Assembly: GCA_024707405.1 (NCBI GenBank)
Contig: JANPZU010000008.1
Span: 248,001 to 312,000, forward strand
From: Luteimonas sp.
Lineage (GTDB): Bacteria > Pseudomonadota > Gammaproteobacteria > Xanthomonadales > Xanthomonadaceae
Length of the DNA: 64,000 bases
Reading direction: 5' to 3'
Made by a program: the position numbers and the translations under genes. Positions 19,357 through 27,478 of the stretch are shown here, piece after piece. The notes under the pieces were generated by a model that worked only from the letters and a program-made list of their open reading frames with translations, did no database searches and was not told where the DNA came from. Position 1 is the first letter of the stretch. Every line of letters begins with the position of its first letter.

Positions 19357-20463
19357 ATGACCCAGCCCACCACGGACACCGGACAGCTTGTCCCCGCGAA
19401 TGCCGTCGTCGACGAAGGCGCACTGAAGGCGCTGGGCCTGACCGTCGCCGACACGCCAGCCATCACCGAAATCGGCAAGTCGCTGCAGGACATCACGCCC
19501 GGCAACCTGCACGTGTTCGGGCGCGAAGCCGCCAGCAAAACCGCCGCGTTCTCCAGCCAACTGCTCGACCAGGTGCGCAACCGCGACCTCGACGACGCAG
19601 GCGACAAGCTCGGCGAAGTGGTGCGGATCGCACGTTCGCTCAATCTCGACAGTTTCGTCGGCAAGTCGAAGCTGCCGGTGATCGGCGGACTGATCGACAA
19701 GCTGCGCGCATCGAAGGGCGAGCTGGTGCAGAAGTTCAGCACGACCAACCAGCAGATCGAACAGCTGATGCAGGATGTCGCGCAGAAGCAAGCCACGCAG
19801 TCGCAGCGCGTCGGCGAGTTCGACCGCATGTACGACATCGTCCTGGAAGAACGCCGCGCACTTGGCCTGCATGTCTTGGCCGGCAAGGTGCGCCTGTCGG
19901 AACTGGCAGCCGAACAGCAGTCGCTGGCCGGGCAGGAGGATCCGCAATCCCGCGACCGCCGCGCCGGCGTCGAGAACGCGATCCGCCTGCTCGACAAGCG
20001 CGTCGGCGACCTGACCGTGATGCAGCACGCGGCCGATCAGTCACTGCCGATGATCCGCCTGATCCAGGCCAATGCGATCCAGCTGATCGAGAAGTTCAAC
20101 GCGGTGCGCAACATCACCATCCCGTCGTGGAAGCGACAGTTCGCGATCCAGCTCTCGCTCACCGAGCAGAAGAATGCGGTCGAACTGTCGAACGCCATCG
20201 ACGATGCCACCAACGAAATCATGCGCAAGAACGCCGACCTGATGCGGCAGACCTCGGTGGAAACCGCCAAGGCCAACCAGCGCGCCGTGATCGACGTCGC
20301 CACCCTGCGCCATGTGCACGAACAGTTGATCCAGACCGTCGAGGAAGTGCGCACCATCCACCGCGACGGCATGCAGGCACGCAAGCAGGCCGAAGTGGAG
20401 CTCGCGCAGCTACGCGACGACGTGCAGAAGCGCCTCGCGGCACCGACTCAGGACAACGCGTAG
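19357..20463 (+). CDS. telA: TelA-family toxic anion resistance protein
   Basis: This 368-residue cytoplasmic helical protein has the TelA/KlaA wording: GNLHVFGREAASKTAAFSSQ, KLPVIGGLIDKLRASKGELV, NAVRNITIPSWKRQFAIQLSLTE (shown in parts) and the late QRAVIDVATLRHVHEQLIQT. TelA proteins were named for tellurite resistance and often travel with Ter-type stress genes or membrane-associated ATPases; their biochemistry is unknown. It closes the five-gene block, 40 bases after its short paralogue. Its TAG stop is the first three bases of an inverted repeat. The ATG at 19357 is preceded by CACGGGAG, a good ribosome site. Confidence 0.85.
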   Translation: MTQPTTDTGQLVPANAVVDEGALKALGLTVADTPAITEIGKSLQDITPGNLHVFGREAASKTAAFSSQLLDQVRNRDLDDAGDKLGEVVRIARSLNLDSFVGKSKLPVIGGLIDKLRASKGELVQKFSTTNQQIEQLMQDVAQKQATQSQRVGEFDRMYDIVLEERRALGLHVLAGKVRLSELAAEQQSLAGQEDPQSRDRRAGVENAIRLLDKRVGDLTVMQHAADQSLPMIRLIQANAIQLIEKFNAVRNITIPSWKRQFAIQLSLTEQKNAVELSNAIDDATNEIMRKNADLMRQTSVETAKANQRAVIDVATLRHVHEQLIQTVEEVRTIHRDGMQARKQAEVELAQLRDDVQKRLAAPTQDNA

Positions 20464-20579
20464 GGCGGGTCTTGACCCGCCGTCGTACGAACGAGGCACC
20501 CGCATACCTGCGCGAAATCGATCGATCCTTGCATGCCCGCGTGCCCGCATGCAGGCGCGGCGGGTCAAGACCCGCCCTA
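20461..20579. repeat. Inverted pair of 21-base palindromic repeats supplying both stop codons
   Basis: One unit spans 20461-20481 (TAGG, then GCGGGTC-TT-GACCCGC, then C); its exact reverse complement spans 20559-20579. Each unit folds on its own (eight-pair stem, TT or AA loop), and the two can also pair with each other. The outer TAG of each unit is the stop codon of the flanking gene: telA on the plus strand and the small membrane protein on the minus strand. Similar GGCGGGTCTTGACCCGCC units are, from memory, common between genes in Xanthomonadaceae. The spacer 20482-20558 shows no ORF of note. Confidence 0.8.
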
Positions 20580-20963
20580 TGGCCGTGAACGCCCCCACGC
20601 CAGCCACCACCCCAGCCAGACCTGCAGCGGCAGCAGGCCGATGAAGCCGATGGTGAACCAGCGCGGGAAGTCGTCCCACATCGTGATCGCGCCGTGCAGG
20701 TCGGCGACCAGGTAGATGGCGAAGATCGCCCAGGCATGCACGGTCTTCGCCACTGCCGCGGCCTTCACCATCAGCCACGTACCGACGAAGCCGGCCATGA
20801 ACACCCAGAACAGATCCACGGCAAGGCGCAGCGTGCCGCCCGGCGGCAGGCCGAACGCATGGTCGGAGAGCCATGCGCCCGCGAGGTTGACGACAGGGAT
20901 GGCAACGACCGCCAGCACCAATGCCAGCAGGGTTCGCAGGACGATCTTCAAACGCCGCGGCAT
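20577..20963 (-). CDS. Small four-helix inner-membrane protein of unknown function
   Basis: This 128-residue protein has about four hydrophobic segments: IVLRTLLALVLAVVAIPVVN, LRLAVDLFWVFMAGFVGTWL, AWAIFAIYLVADLHGAI and WFTIGFIGLLPLQVWLGWWL. The N-terminus is basic (MPRRLK). I do not recognise the family. The ATG at 20963 is preceded by AGGAG on the reverse strand (CAGGAGCGTGATGGC), a better start than the in-frame ATG at 21020. It lies 84 bases downstream of tamB on the same strand, so it may be the last gene of the tamA-tamB unit. Its TAG stop lies in the inverted repeat. Confidence 0.65.
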   Translation of the reverse strand: MPRRLKIVLRTLLALVLAVVAIPVVNLAGAWLSDHAFGLPPGGTLRLAVDLFWVFMAGFVGTWLMVKAAAVAKTVHAWAIFAIYLVADLHGAITMWDDFPRWFTIGFIGLLPLQVWLGWWLAWGRSRP

Positions 20964-21047
20964 GCCATCACGCTCCTGTCTCCTCGCTCCATCGATGACA
21001 ACGAAGGAAACGGCTGGCAACAGCCAGGTCGAACCGTGCGCCCGGGC

Positions 21048-24000
21048 TCAGTCGCTCTCGTGGCGCCAGTTGATCGAACCGCGGCTCTCGATGGTGCTGG
21101 TCTCGATTTCGACGTCGAAGCCCTTGCGCAGCAGGTACTTCAGCGTCAGCACCTGGCCGGCGCCGATCAGCGACACGCCGAAGCCGACGTACACGCGCGG
21201 CGAGATCTGCTTGCCGAAGCCCAGCACGCTGCCACCCAGCGCGCGTGAATGCATCACGCCGGCATCGTCCAGCCCGATGCTGCTGCCCAACTGGCCGGCC
21301 AGCAAACTGCCGCCGGCCGCGAGCGCGGCCGATGCCGCGTCGATCTGCCTGCCCTCGGCGCTCGACAGGTTGGAGACCGAACGGCCAAGCGCCAGGTAAG
21401 ACAGCGCCTGTGAACTGTCGCTGGCCGGATTGGTCCACACGTTCGCCGTCGGTGCCGACGCGCGTCCGCCCACGTCGATGCCGGCGGTGATGTCCTCGGC
21501 CTCGATGCGACGTTCCGCGCGGATGTCGAGCATCGGATCGGAGACCGGGCCGTTGTTGAACGACAGGTTGCCGCGGGTGATGCGCAGTTCCTGCCCGTAG
21601 GCCTTGTAGATGCCGCCGACTTCCAGCCGGCCCTGCCCGCTCATCTCGCGGCCCGGCGTGGCGCGCACGCGCAATTGCCCGCCGAGCGTGCCGTCGAGGC
21701 CGAACCCGCGCAGGCGCACGTCCTCGCCCATCGCCAGGGTGAGGTCGAGCGACAGCGGCAGGCTGCCGCCGCGATCGGGATCCACCGGATCGAGCACCAC
21801 CACGTCCGGCGACACCGACACGCCATCGTCGAGGCGTTCGAGATCCAGCATCGCGGTCGGCACGACCACCTTGCCGCTCACGTCGAGCGGTTGCCGCGCG
21901 GCATAGCGCACGGTGATGTCGGGATTGGCGACCAGCCGCAGGTCGCGCGTGTCCGAGAGCAGCACATCGTTGCCGCTCAGGCGCAGCACCAGCGGCAGGT
22001 CTTCGCCGCGCCAGCCCAGCGTGCCGTCGATGTCGAGGGTGCCACTGCCCGAACGCACGCTGCCGGTGATGCGGGCGTTGCCATCGGGCTGCGCATCGAG
22101 TCGCACGTCGCCGTCTTCCAGCAGGATCGCCAGCGCGGGCAGTTCGGTGCTGAAGCCGGTCAGTCGTGCCTGCCCGCCCAGCAGCGGCTCCGAACGCGTG
22201 CCGCCCAGCGTGATGCGGCCGGACAGCTTGCCCGATGGCTCCACGATGTCCGGCGAGAACAGTTCGATCCACACAAGCTGGTCGGTGTCGACGGACACTT
22301 CGCCATCAAGCGGCGACCACGCATCCCAACCGGTGGCGACGCGCGCATCGATGCGGCCGTTGTCGTTGAACACCGTGCCCAGCGTGGCCTCGATGCGCGC
22401 GGCATCGAACTCGGCCTCCAGCCGGAAATCGCGATAGCCGATGAAGTCGTTGCGCGCACGCTCGCTGTTGCGCACGCCGCCGTCGCTGGAGGTGAGCGTG
22501 ATGCGCCCCTGCATCGCGTTGCCGGCAGGGCGCACCTGCGCATCCAGGTCGGCCGTGCCGCGCAGGATCCACGGCTGTCCGCCATCGCGTTCGGGCAGGT
22601 AGGGCGTCAGCAGCGACAGCGGCAGGCCCTGGCCTTCGACTGCAAGGCCTTCGCGTGGCCAGTCGGCGCTGGCACACAGCGAGCCGGCATTGCCGCCCTC
22701 GGTCGCGAAGCAGCTTTGCGACAACGTGATCCGTTCGCCCGACTGCGCGAAGCGTGCCGGCGACTGCAGTCGCCACGCCGGCCCTTGCGTCGGCGCCAGC
22801 CGCAGCGCATCCAGCACGCCCTGCCAGCCGCTGGCCGTGCGCTGCGCACTGCCGGCCAGGGCCAGCGCGCCGGGCTCGCCCCGCGCCACGGCATCGAGTT
22901 CGAGATCCTCCATCGCACCGCGCGCATCGACGCGAACGCTGTCGAGCGCGATGCCTGCGACCAGTTCGCGGGCTTCGAGCGTCAGCGCCCCATTGCCGCG
23001 ATGCCACGGCAAGCGCCCCTTCGCCGACAGCGACGCCGCGCGATAGTCGTCCCAGCGCAGGCCGGAACCATCGAGGTCGACATCCACGTCCGGCGCATTG
23101 CGCGCACCGGTCAGGCGCAACGTACCGCGCAAGCTGCCCTCGGCCTGCGGCAGCAGGTCGGACAGCACCAGCGGCGACAATGTCGCGTCGATGTCGAGCG
23201 CATCGGTCACCGCGCCCTTGGCATCGATGCGACTGCCGCCCAGCGCCAGCGCCACCTCGCCGAGGTAATCATTGCGGGTCTCGCCTTCCGCCGCGCCATG
23301 CATGGTGAAGTGCGCGCGTCCCTCCAGTCGGCGGCCACGAAGGTTGCCGCCCAGCGTCGGCGCATCGACCTCGACGTCCAGTCCGCCGTCGTCGCGCGTG
23401 GTTCCGGTACTTGCGAGACGCCCGTCGACCGAGCCGTTCCAGCCCGGTGCGAAATAACCGGGATCGAAGCCGGCCAGCGCCGCCTCGATCTCCCAGCGCA
23501 ATGCCGGTGCCCAACCGACGATGCCGGTCGCATCGAGCGTGCCGGTCGGCATCTCGGCGCGCGCGCGATGCAGACGCATGCCCTCGCCGTCGCCACGACC
23601 GTCGAAATCCAGCGTCGCCTGCTGGCCGTCACGGGTGAAGGTGGCGTTGCCGATCGCCGCCCAGGCCGCCGTCCTGCCCGCCAGGCCGAAATCGGCATCC
23701 ATCGCGATCGCGGGTGTCGCATCGCCTCCCTCTTCGCCACCGCCGAACGCCAGCCCGCGCGCATTGATCGCGAACTTGAAGTTGGCATCGCTCGGCTCGC
23801 TGAAATCGCCACGGCCCTTCGCGGACACGCGGCCCTCGAACACATCGACGACCAACCGGTCGATGTCCAGCACCTGGTCTTCGATGCGCAGCTTCGACGG
23901 CTGCAGGGTTGCGGTGAAGTCGCCCTGCACGAACTCGCCGCGTGCCTCCATCGCGCCGCCGATGCCCTCGGCCTGCAACGAGAACGCGATCGGCGTGCCC

Positions 24001-24980
24001 GGCGTGCCGCTGCCCGACAGCAAGCCCGGATCGAGCGCATCGGATCGTGCCGTCAGCGTCCAGCGCGGATCGGTGTCGCCACGCAGCCGCAGGTGCGCGC
24101 GCACCGGCGACGGCACGTGGCCGGAGACCGCGATGTCCATCGACGACAGGTCGCCGCGCGCGACCATCCCGATCCTCGGTCGCGTGCGTCCCAGCGGCGC
24201 CGGCAACAGCGCACTGGCGGTCAGGTTCATGCGGTAGTCGTCGCGCGGCGCGTAATCGCCATGTACCTGGAAACGGCCGCGGTCGCTGTCGACCACCACG
24301 CGTTCGGCACGCAGCCAGCCGCTACGCACGTCGATGCCGCCGCGCACGCTGGCGATGTCGATCACCGGCGCGCCGGCCTGGGTGATGCGCAGGCCGTCGA
24401 CGCGAACCACGTCGGACTCGATCGACAACGGCAGTTCGATCGCCGGCAGCGACTCCGGCCAGCGCGGCAACTCGAACGGCGCATCCGATACCGGCATGTC
24501 GAGCGTCGCGCCTTCCACGTCCAGTGCATCCAGCCGCAGCCGGCGTCCGATCAGCGGCGCGATCTCGGGATCGAGCACGATCCGTTTCGCGGTGAACGTC
24601 AGCACCGTCGGCTTGTCGCAACCGCCGAAGGCCACCGGCTCGCCCTCCACGTCGGGGCAACCGCGCTGGACGTAGCGCACGTCGTGCATCACCAGCGGCC
24701 CGGAAACCGGCCCTTCCGCGCGCGACCAGGTCAGCTCGGTGCCTGCAGGCAACAAGGCGACGATGCGTGCCAGCAGGAAGTCGCGGCCACCGAACGTCGC
24801 CAGCAACCAGTACAGCAGCACGGCGCCCAGCACGGCCAGCGCCAGCGTGCCGATGGCGCTGCGGATCGCCAGCACGCGCATGCGCTTGCGGCGGCGCTCG
24901 CGCAGTTCGGCGATGCGTGCCTCGCGTTCCTCGGGCGTCAGGTCGTCGGGCAGCCGCTGGCGACGGAACGGAAATGCCAC
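21048..24980 (-). CDS. tamB: TamB, AsmA-like inner-membrane bridge of the TAM system
   Basis: This 1310-residue protein has a basic N-terminus, one membrane helix (SAIGTLALAVLGAVLLYWLLA, about residues 40-60), a very long beta-rich periplasmic body (repeating LDAQVRPAGNAMQGRITLTS-type strands) and the conserved C-terminal DUF490 region (RATPGREMSGQGRLEVGGIY, then LSFNNGPVSDPMLDI). TamB spans the periplasm and works with TamA in outer-membrane protein assembly and/or phospholipid transport. Length is close to the E. coli protein (about 1260). The start is a GTG at 24980, one base after the tamA stop, so translation is coupled. Confidence 0.92.
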   Translation of the reverse strand: MAFPFRRQRLPDDLTPEEREARIAELRERRRKRMRVLAIRSAIGTLALAVLGAVLLYWLLATFGGRDFLLARIVALLPAGTELTWSRAEGPVSGPLVMHDVRYVQRGCPDVEGEPVAFGGCDKPTVLTFTAKRIVLDPEIAPLIGRRLRLDALDVEGATLDMPVSDAPFELPRWPESLPAIELPLSIESDVVRVDGLRITQAGAPVIDIASVRGGIDVRSGWLRAERVVVDSDRGRFQVHGDYAPRDDYRMNLTASALLPAPLGRTRPRIGMVARGDLSSMDIAVSGHVPSPVRAHLRLRGDTDPRWTLTARSDALDPGLLSGSGTPGTPIAFSLQAEGIGGAMEARGEFVQGDFTATLQPSKLRIEDQVLDIDRLVVDVFEGRVSAKGRGDFSEPSDANFKFAINARGLAFGGGEEGGDATPAIAMDADFGLAGRTAAWAAIGNATFTRDGQQATLDFDGRGDGEGMRLHRARAEMPTGTLDATGIVGWAPALRWEIEAALAGFDPGYFAPGWNGSVDGRLASTGTTRDDGGLDVEVDAPTLGGNLRGRRLEGRAHFTMHGAAEGETRNDYLGEVALALGGSRIDAKGAVTDALDIDATLSPLVLSDLLPQAEGSLRGTLRLTGARNAPDVDVDLDGSGLRWDDYRAASLSAKGRLPWHRGNGALTLEARELVAGIALDSVRVDARGAMEDLELDAVARGEPGALALAGSAQRTASGWQGVLDALRLAPTQGPAWRLQSPARFAQSGERITLSQSCFATEGGNAGSLCASADWPREGLAVEGQGLPLSLLTPYLPERDGGQPWILRGTADLDAQVRPAGNAMQGRITLTSSDGGVRNSERARNDFIGYRDFRLEAEFDAARIEATLGTVFNDNGRIDARVATGWDAWSPLDGEVSVDTDQLVWIELFSPDIVEPSGKLSGRITLGGTRSEPLLGGQARLTGFSTELPALAILLEDGDVRLDAQPDGNARITGSVRSGSGTLDIDGTLGWRGEDLPLVLRLSGNDVLLSDTRDLRLVANPDITVRYAARQPLDVSGKVVVPTAMLDLERLDDGVSVSPDVVVLDPVDPDRGGSLPLSLDLTLAMGEDVRLRGFGLDGTLGGQLRVRATPGREMSGQGRLEVGGIYKAYGQELRITRGNLSFNNGPVSDPMLDIRAERRIEAEDITAGIDVGGRASAPTANVWTNPASDSSQALSYLALGRSVSNLSSAEGRQIDAASAALAAGGSLLAGQLGSSIGLDDAGVMHSRALGGSVLGFGKQISPRVYVGFGVSLIGAGQVLTLKYLLRKGFDVEIETSTIESRGSINWRHESD

Positions 24981-24981
24981 G

Positions 24982-26967
24982 TCAGAACTCCGCGCCCAGC
25001 GTGAGGCCGATGGTGAACGGCGAGTCCGGATCGTCCAGGCCGCGTGCGATGTCGAACTTCAGCGGCCCCACCGGCGAACGCCAGCGCAGGCCGATGCCCA
25101 CGCCCGTGCGCCAGTCGGGCGTGGTGCCGTCGAACGCACTGCCGCTGTCGACGAACACCGCACCACCCCAGTTGCCGAGGAAGTAATGCTCGAACTCGAC
25201 GCTGGCCGTCACCACGTTCTTCGCGCCCAGCGCGTACCAGCCGGTTTCGTGGATATTGTTTTCTTCATCCACGTCGTAGCGGGTCAGGCGCGGGCCGACC
25301 TCGCGCCACTGGTAGCCGCGGATGCTGCGGTCGCCACCGGCGTAGAAACGCAGTGCCGGCGGCATGTCCACCAGCGCATCGGTGAAGGTGTAGCCACCCT
25401 CGCCGCGCACGATCAGCCGGCTGTTCTCGCCCATGCCCAGGAACCACGACGCGCGCGCATGCAGTTGCACGAAACTGGCATCGGAGCCGGCGCCCTGCGC
25501 GCCACCGCGCAGCATCAACGAGCCGCCGATGCCGCTGCGCGGGAACGTGCGGTCGTCGACGTTGACGTAGTCGGCGCGGATCGAGGGATAGGTGAAGGTG
25601 GCGTAGCGATAGGTGGTGGGCGCAAGCGGATCGGCACCGTCCTCTTCGTAGGCCCAGCGTTCCCGCAGTGCATGCACGGACGCGACCAGGTTGAGGTTCG
25701 GGCTGTACTCGCCGCTGCGGCTGCCGATCAGTTCCAGCCGCCGGGTGTCGATGTAATCGGTCTGTTCGTCGTAGCCGAGCAGGCTGGCCGTGTACCAGCC
25801 GTCGAGCCACGCGAACGCCGGGATGCGGTACTGCAGCGTCAGCGTCTTGCGGTTCTGTGCGTAATCGAGCTGTGCCAGCGCCTTGTGCCCGCGCCGGTTG
25901 ACGTAGCGGCGCTCCACGCCCAGGCGGATACCCGCGCCGCTGTCGGTGCCGTAGCTCACGCCGGCGGTGTAGATGCTGCGCTTGGCCGGCGTGAGCGCCA
26001 CCTTGACCGGCACTCGCTTGGCGCCATCGGGCATCACGACGGCCTGGTCGGGCATCGGCTCGATGTCGATGTCGCCGAAGTAGTCCAGCCGCGACAGCGA
26101 GGTGCGCAGGCGATCGATTCGGCCCTGGTGGTAGTACTCGCCTTCGTTCCAGTAGACCAGGTTCTCGAGGATGTCCGGACGGATGATCTCGCGCGTCTGT
26201 TCGATCGTGGTCGGGCCCATGTCGTAGCGCGGGCCGCTGCTCCACACCAGGTCGATGTCGGCCGCTTCCCGGGCGCGCGTCACCTCGACGCGGCGGGAGG
26301 AGAAGTCGGCCTCGAAGTAGCCGCGCTCGGTCAGGCGCCGGCTGATCCGGGTCTTGCTGGCCTCGTAGTCGGCGTGGTTGAGGATCGAGCCCTGGCCGGG
26401 CAGGAAGTCGTCGAGGTCGCGCTGCAGGTAGATGTCGTCGTTGCCGTCGCCGATGATCGCGATGTCGGCGTTGCGCACGCGCACCGGGCGGCCGGGGTCG
26501 ACCCGGATCACCACCGTCATCCGCCCCTGGCCGGGGCCGGGCGTGGCCGCGCGCGCGACGACTGCGTCGTCGTTGCCGGTATCGGTGTCGTTCTCGTTGT
26601 CGTCGCCCGCGTCGCCACCACGGCCGGTGGCGGTCTCGGCCTGCAGCGTGGTGCGGGTGGCCGCGCCGCCCTGTCCGATCGGCACGCCGTCGCGCAGGCG
26701 CTCCACGGTGATCGTGGGCGAATAGAAGCCGAACGGCTCCAGCGCCTCGCGGGTCTGCGCCTCGGCCTCGCGCAGCATGTAGCTCAGGCGACGCCAACTT
26801 ACCTCGCGGCCCACCGCATCGACCAGCGCCACCGACACCCGCACGTTCTCGGTCATTTCCTCGTCGAGCCCGACGATGTCGACCTTTTCGACCACGACGG
26901 CTCTCGCCGCCCCGGCCGTGGACAGCAACAACACGGCGGCGGCGAACACGAGTCGGGGGAAGCGCAT
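24982..26967 (-). CDS. tamA: TamA, Omp85-family outer-membrane protein
   Basis: This 661-residue protein has a signal peptide (MRFPRLVFAAAVLLLSTAGAARA), about three POTRA domains and a C-terminal Omp85 barrel. The barrel shows the family motif YAGGDRSIRGYQW and late strands FVDSGSAFDG and GIGLRWRSPVGPLKFDIARG, ending in Phe (LTLGAEF). TamA is the outer-membrane partner of TamB. It is about 85 residues longer than E. coli TamA. Part of the excess is an Asp/Asn/Thr-rich stretch (GDAGDDNENDTDTGNDDA) near residue 120, within the POTRA region. The ATG at 26967 gives a good signal peptide; a start at 26994 adds nine residues and would span the likely promoter. Confidence 0.93.
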   Translation of the reverse strand: MRFPRLVFAAAVLLLSTAGAARAVVVEKVDIVGLDEEMTENVRVSVALVDAVGREVSWRRLSYMLREAEAQTREALEPFGFYSPTITVERLRDGVPIGQGGAATRTTLQAETATGRGGDAGDDNENDTDTGNDDAVVARAATPGPGQGRMTVVIRVDPGRPVRVRNADIAIIGDGNDDIYLQRDLDDFLPGQGSILNHADYEASKTRISRRLTERGYFEADFSSRRVEVTRAREAADIDLVWSSGPRYDMGPTTIEQTREIIRPDILENLVYWNEGEYYHQGRIDRLRTSLSRLDYFGDIDIEPMPDQAVVMPDGAKRVPVKVALTPAKRSIYTAGVSYGTDSGAGIRLGVERRYVNRRGHKALAQLDYAQNRKTLTLQYRIPAFAWLDGWYTASLLGYDEQTDYIDTRRLELIGSRSGEYSPNLNLVASVHALRERWAYEEDGADPLAPTTYRYATFTYPSIRADYVNVDDRTFPRSGIGGSLMLRGGAQGAGSDASFVQLHARASWFLGMGENSRLIVRGEGGYTFTDALVDMPPALRFYAGGDRSIRGYQWREVGPRLTRYDVDEENNIHETGWYALGAKNVVTASVEFEHYFLGNWGGAVFVDSGSAFDGTTPDWRTGVGIGLRWRSPVGPLKFDIARGLDDPDSPFTIGLTLGAEF

Positions 26968-26973
26968 CGGCGC

Positions 26974-26979
26974 AGGATA
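26974..26979 (-). promoter_or_regulatory. -10-like box close to tamA start (leaderless candidate)
   Basis: On the reverse strand TATCCT is followed by six bases (GCGCCG) and the tamA ATG. TTGACC lies nine bases before the box, too close to serve as its -35. The box overlaps the region that would encode the extra residues of a longer TamA, arguing for the start at 26967. Confidence 0.4.
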
Positions 26980-27099
26980 CCCAAGCGCGGTCAAGAATCG
27001 ATTAACGCTTCGTCACGCGGGTTCCGCCGGGACACGTCCATGCGACGCTTTTCGCGTCCGGGAAGTACTGCTGCGGATTCACCAAGGGAACCTTCCGAA

Positions 27100-27131
27100 G
27101 CCGTCATCCCGGCGAACGCCGGGATGACGGC
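27100..27131. repeat. REP-like 15-bp-stem hairpin
   Basis: GCCGTCATCCCGGCG is followed by AA and the exact complement CGCCGGGATGACGGC. The core GTCATCCCGGCG...CGCCGGGATGAC is a repeat type I recognise from many proteobacterial intergenic regions. A related but diverged pair lies between glyS and glyQ. Confidence 0.75.
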
Positions 27132-27300
27132 TTGTTGCGCTTTTGATCTTCGTTGGGCGCCAATGCTGCCTGCAGACCCGGTGGGCGGCGGGCATGGACG
27201 CCCGCCGTTTTTCGACCAAGCCATGGATGGCGAGTCGAAAAATCCCCGCGCCACCTGCTTGGCCGGTTTGCTCTGTCAGGGAAGGCCCTTCTCTTTGGTG

Positions 27301-27328
27301 ACTTTCTCTTGGGCCAGCAAGAGAAAGT
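27301..27328. repeat. Inverted repeat ACTTTCTCTTG / CAAGAGAAAGT
   Basis: An exact 11-base inverted repeat with loop GGCCAG lies inside a longer stretch (about 27285-27345: CTTCTCTTTGGTG... to ...TTACCCGCGCGCC) that resembles, from memory, a repeated intergenic element of Xanthomonadaceae. There is no coding capacity. Confidence 0.6.
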
Positions 27329-27436
27329 TACCCGCGCGCCACAGGCGGGCGGAAGCCTTTAGCTCTGTCTTTAGAACAAACAGCAGAAAGCAAAAGCAAG
27401 CTCGCTGCGCTCGCACCCCCATCCGCCTTCGGCACT

Positions 27437-27456
27437 TTCCCCCGCATGCGGGGGAA
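27437..27456. repeat. 20-base palindrome downstream of glyS
   Basis: TTCCCCCGCATGCGGGGGAA is a perfect palindrome, 22 bases past the glyS stop in the direction of transcription. It lacks a U-tract, so it may protect the 3' end rather than act as a classical terminator. Confidence 0.6.
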
Positions 27457-27478
27457 GGAATCGAACTCCAGGGCCGTA

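Larger units (their letters stand above)
26980..27478. other. Repeat-bearing spacer between tamA and glyS
   Basis: About 500 bases lie between the divergent-side start of tamA and the 3' end of glyS, with no convincing gene. I see three palindromic elements, listed separately. The rest (27000-27100, 27135-27290, 27345-27430) shows only short shadow frames. TTTAGCTCTGTCTTTAGAACAAACAG near 27358-27383 is unusually AT-rich for the window. Confidence 0.6.

Noticed and set aside
21675-25004. Plus-strand open frame of about 1100 residues opposite tamB
   Set aside because: It is a shadow of tamB: Arg/Gln/His-rich low-information protein, while the minus strand gives a full TamB with membrane anchor and DUF490 end.
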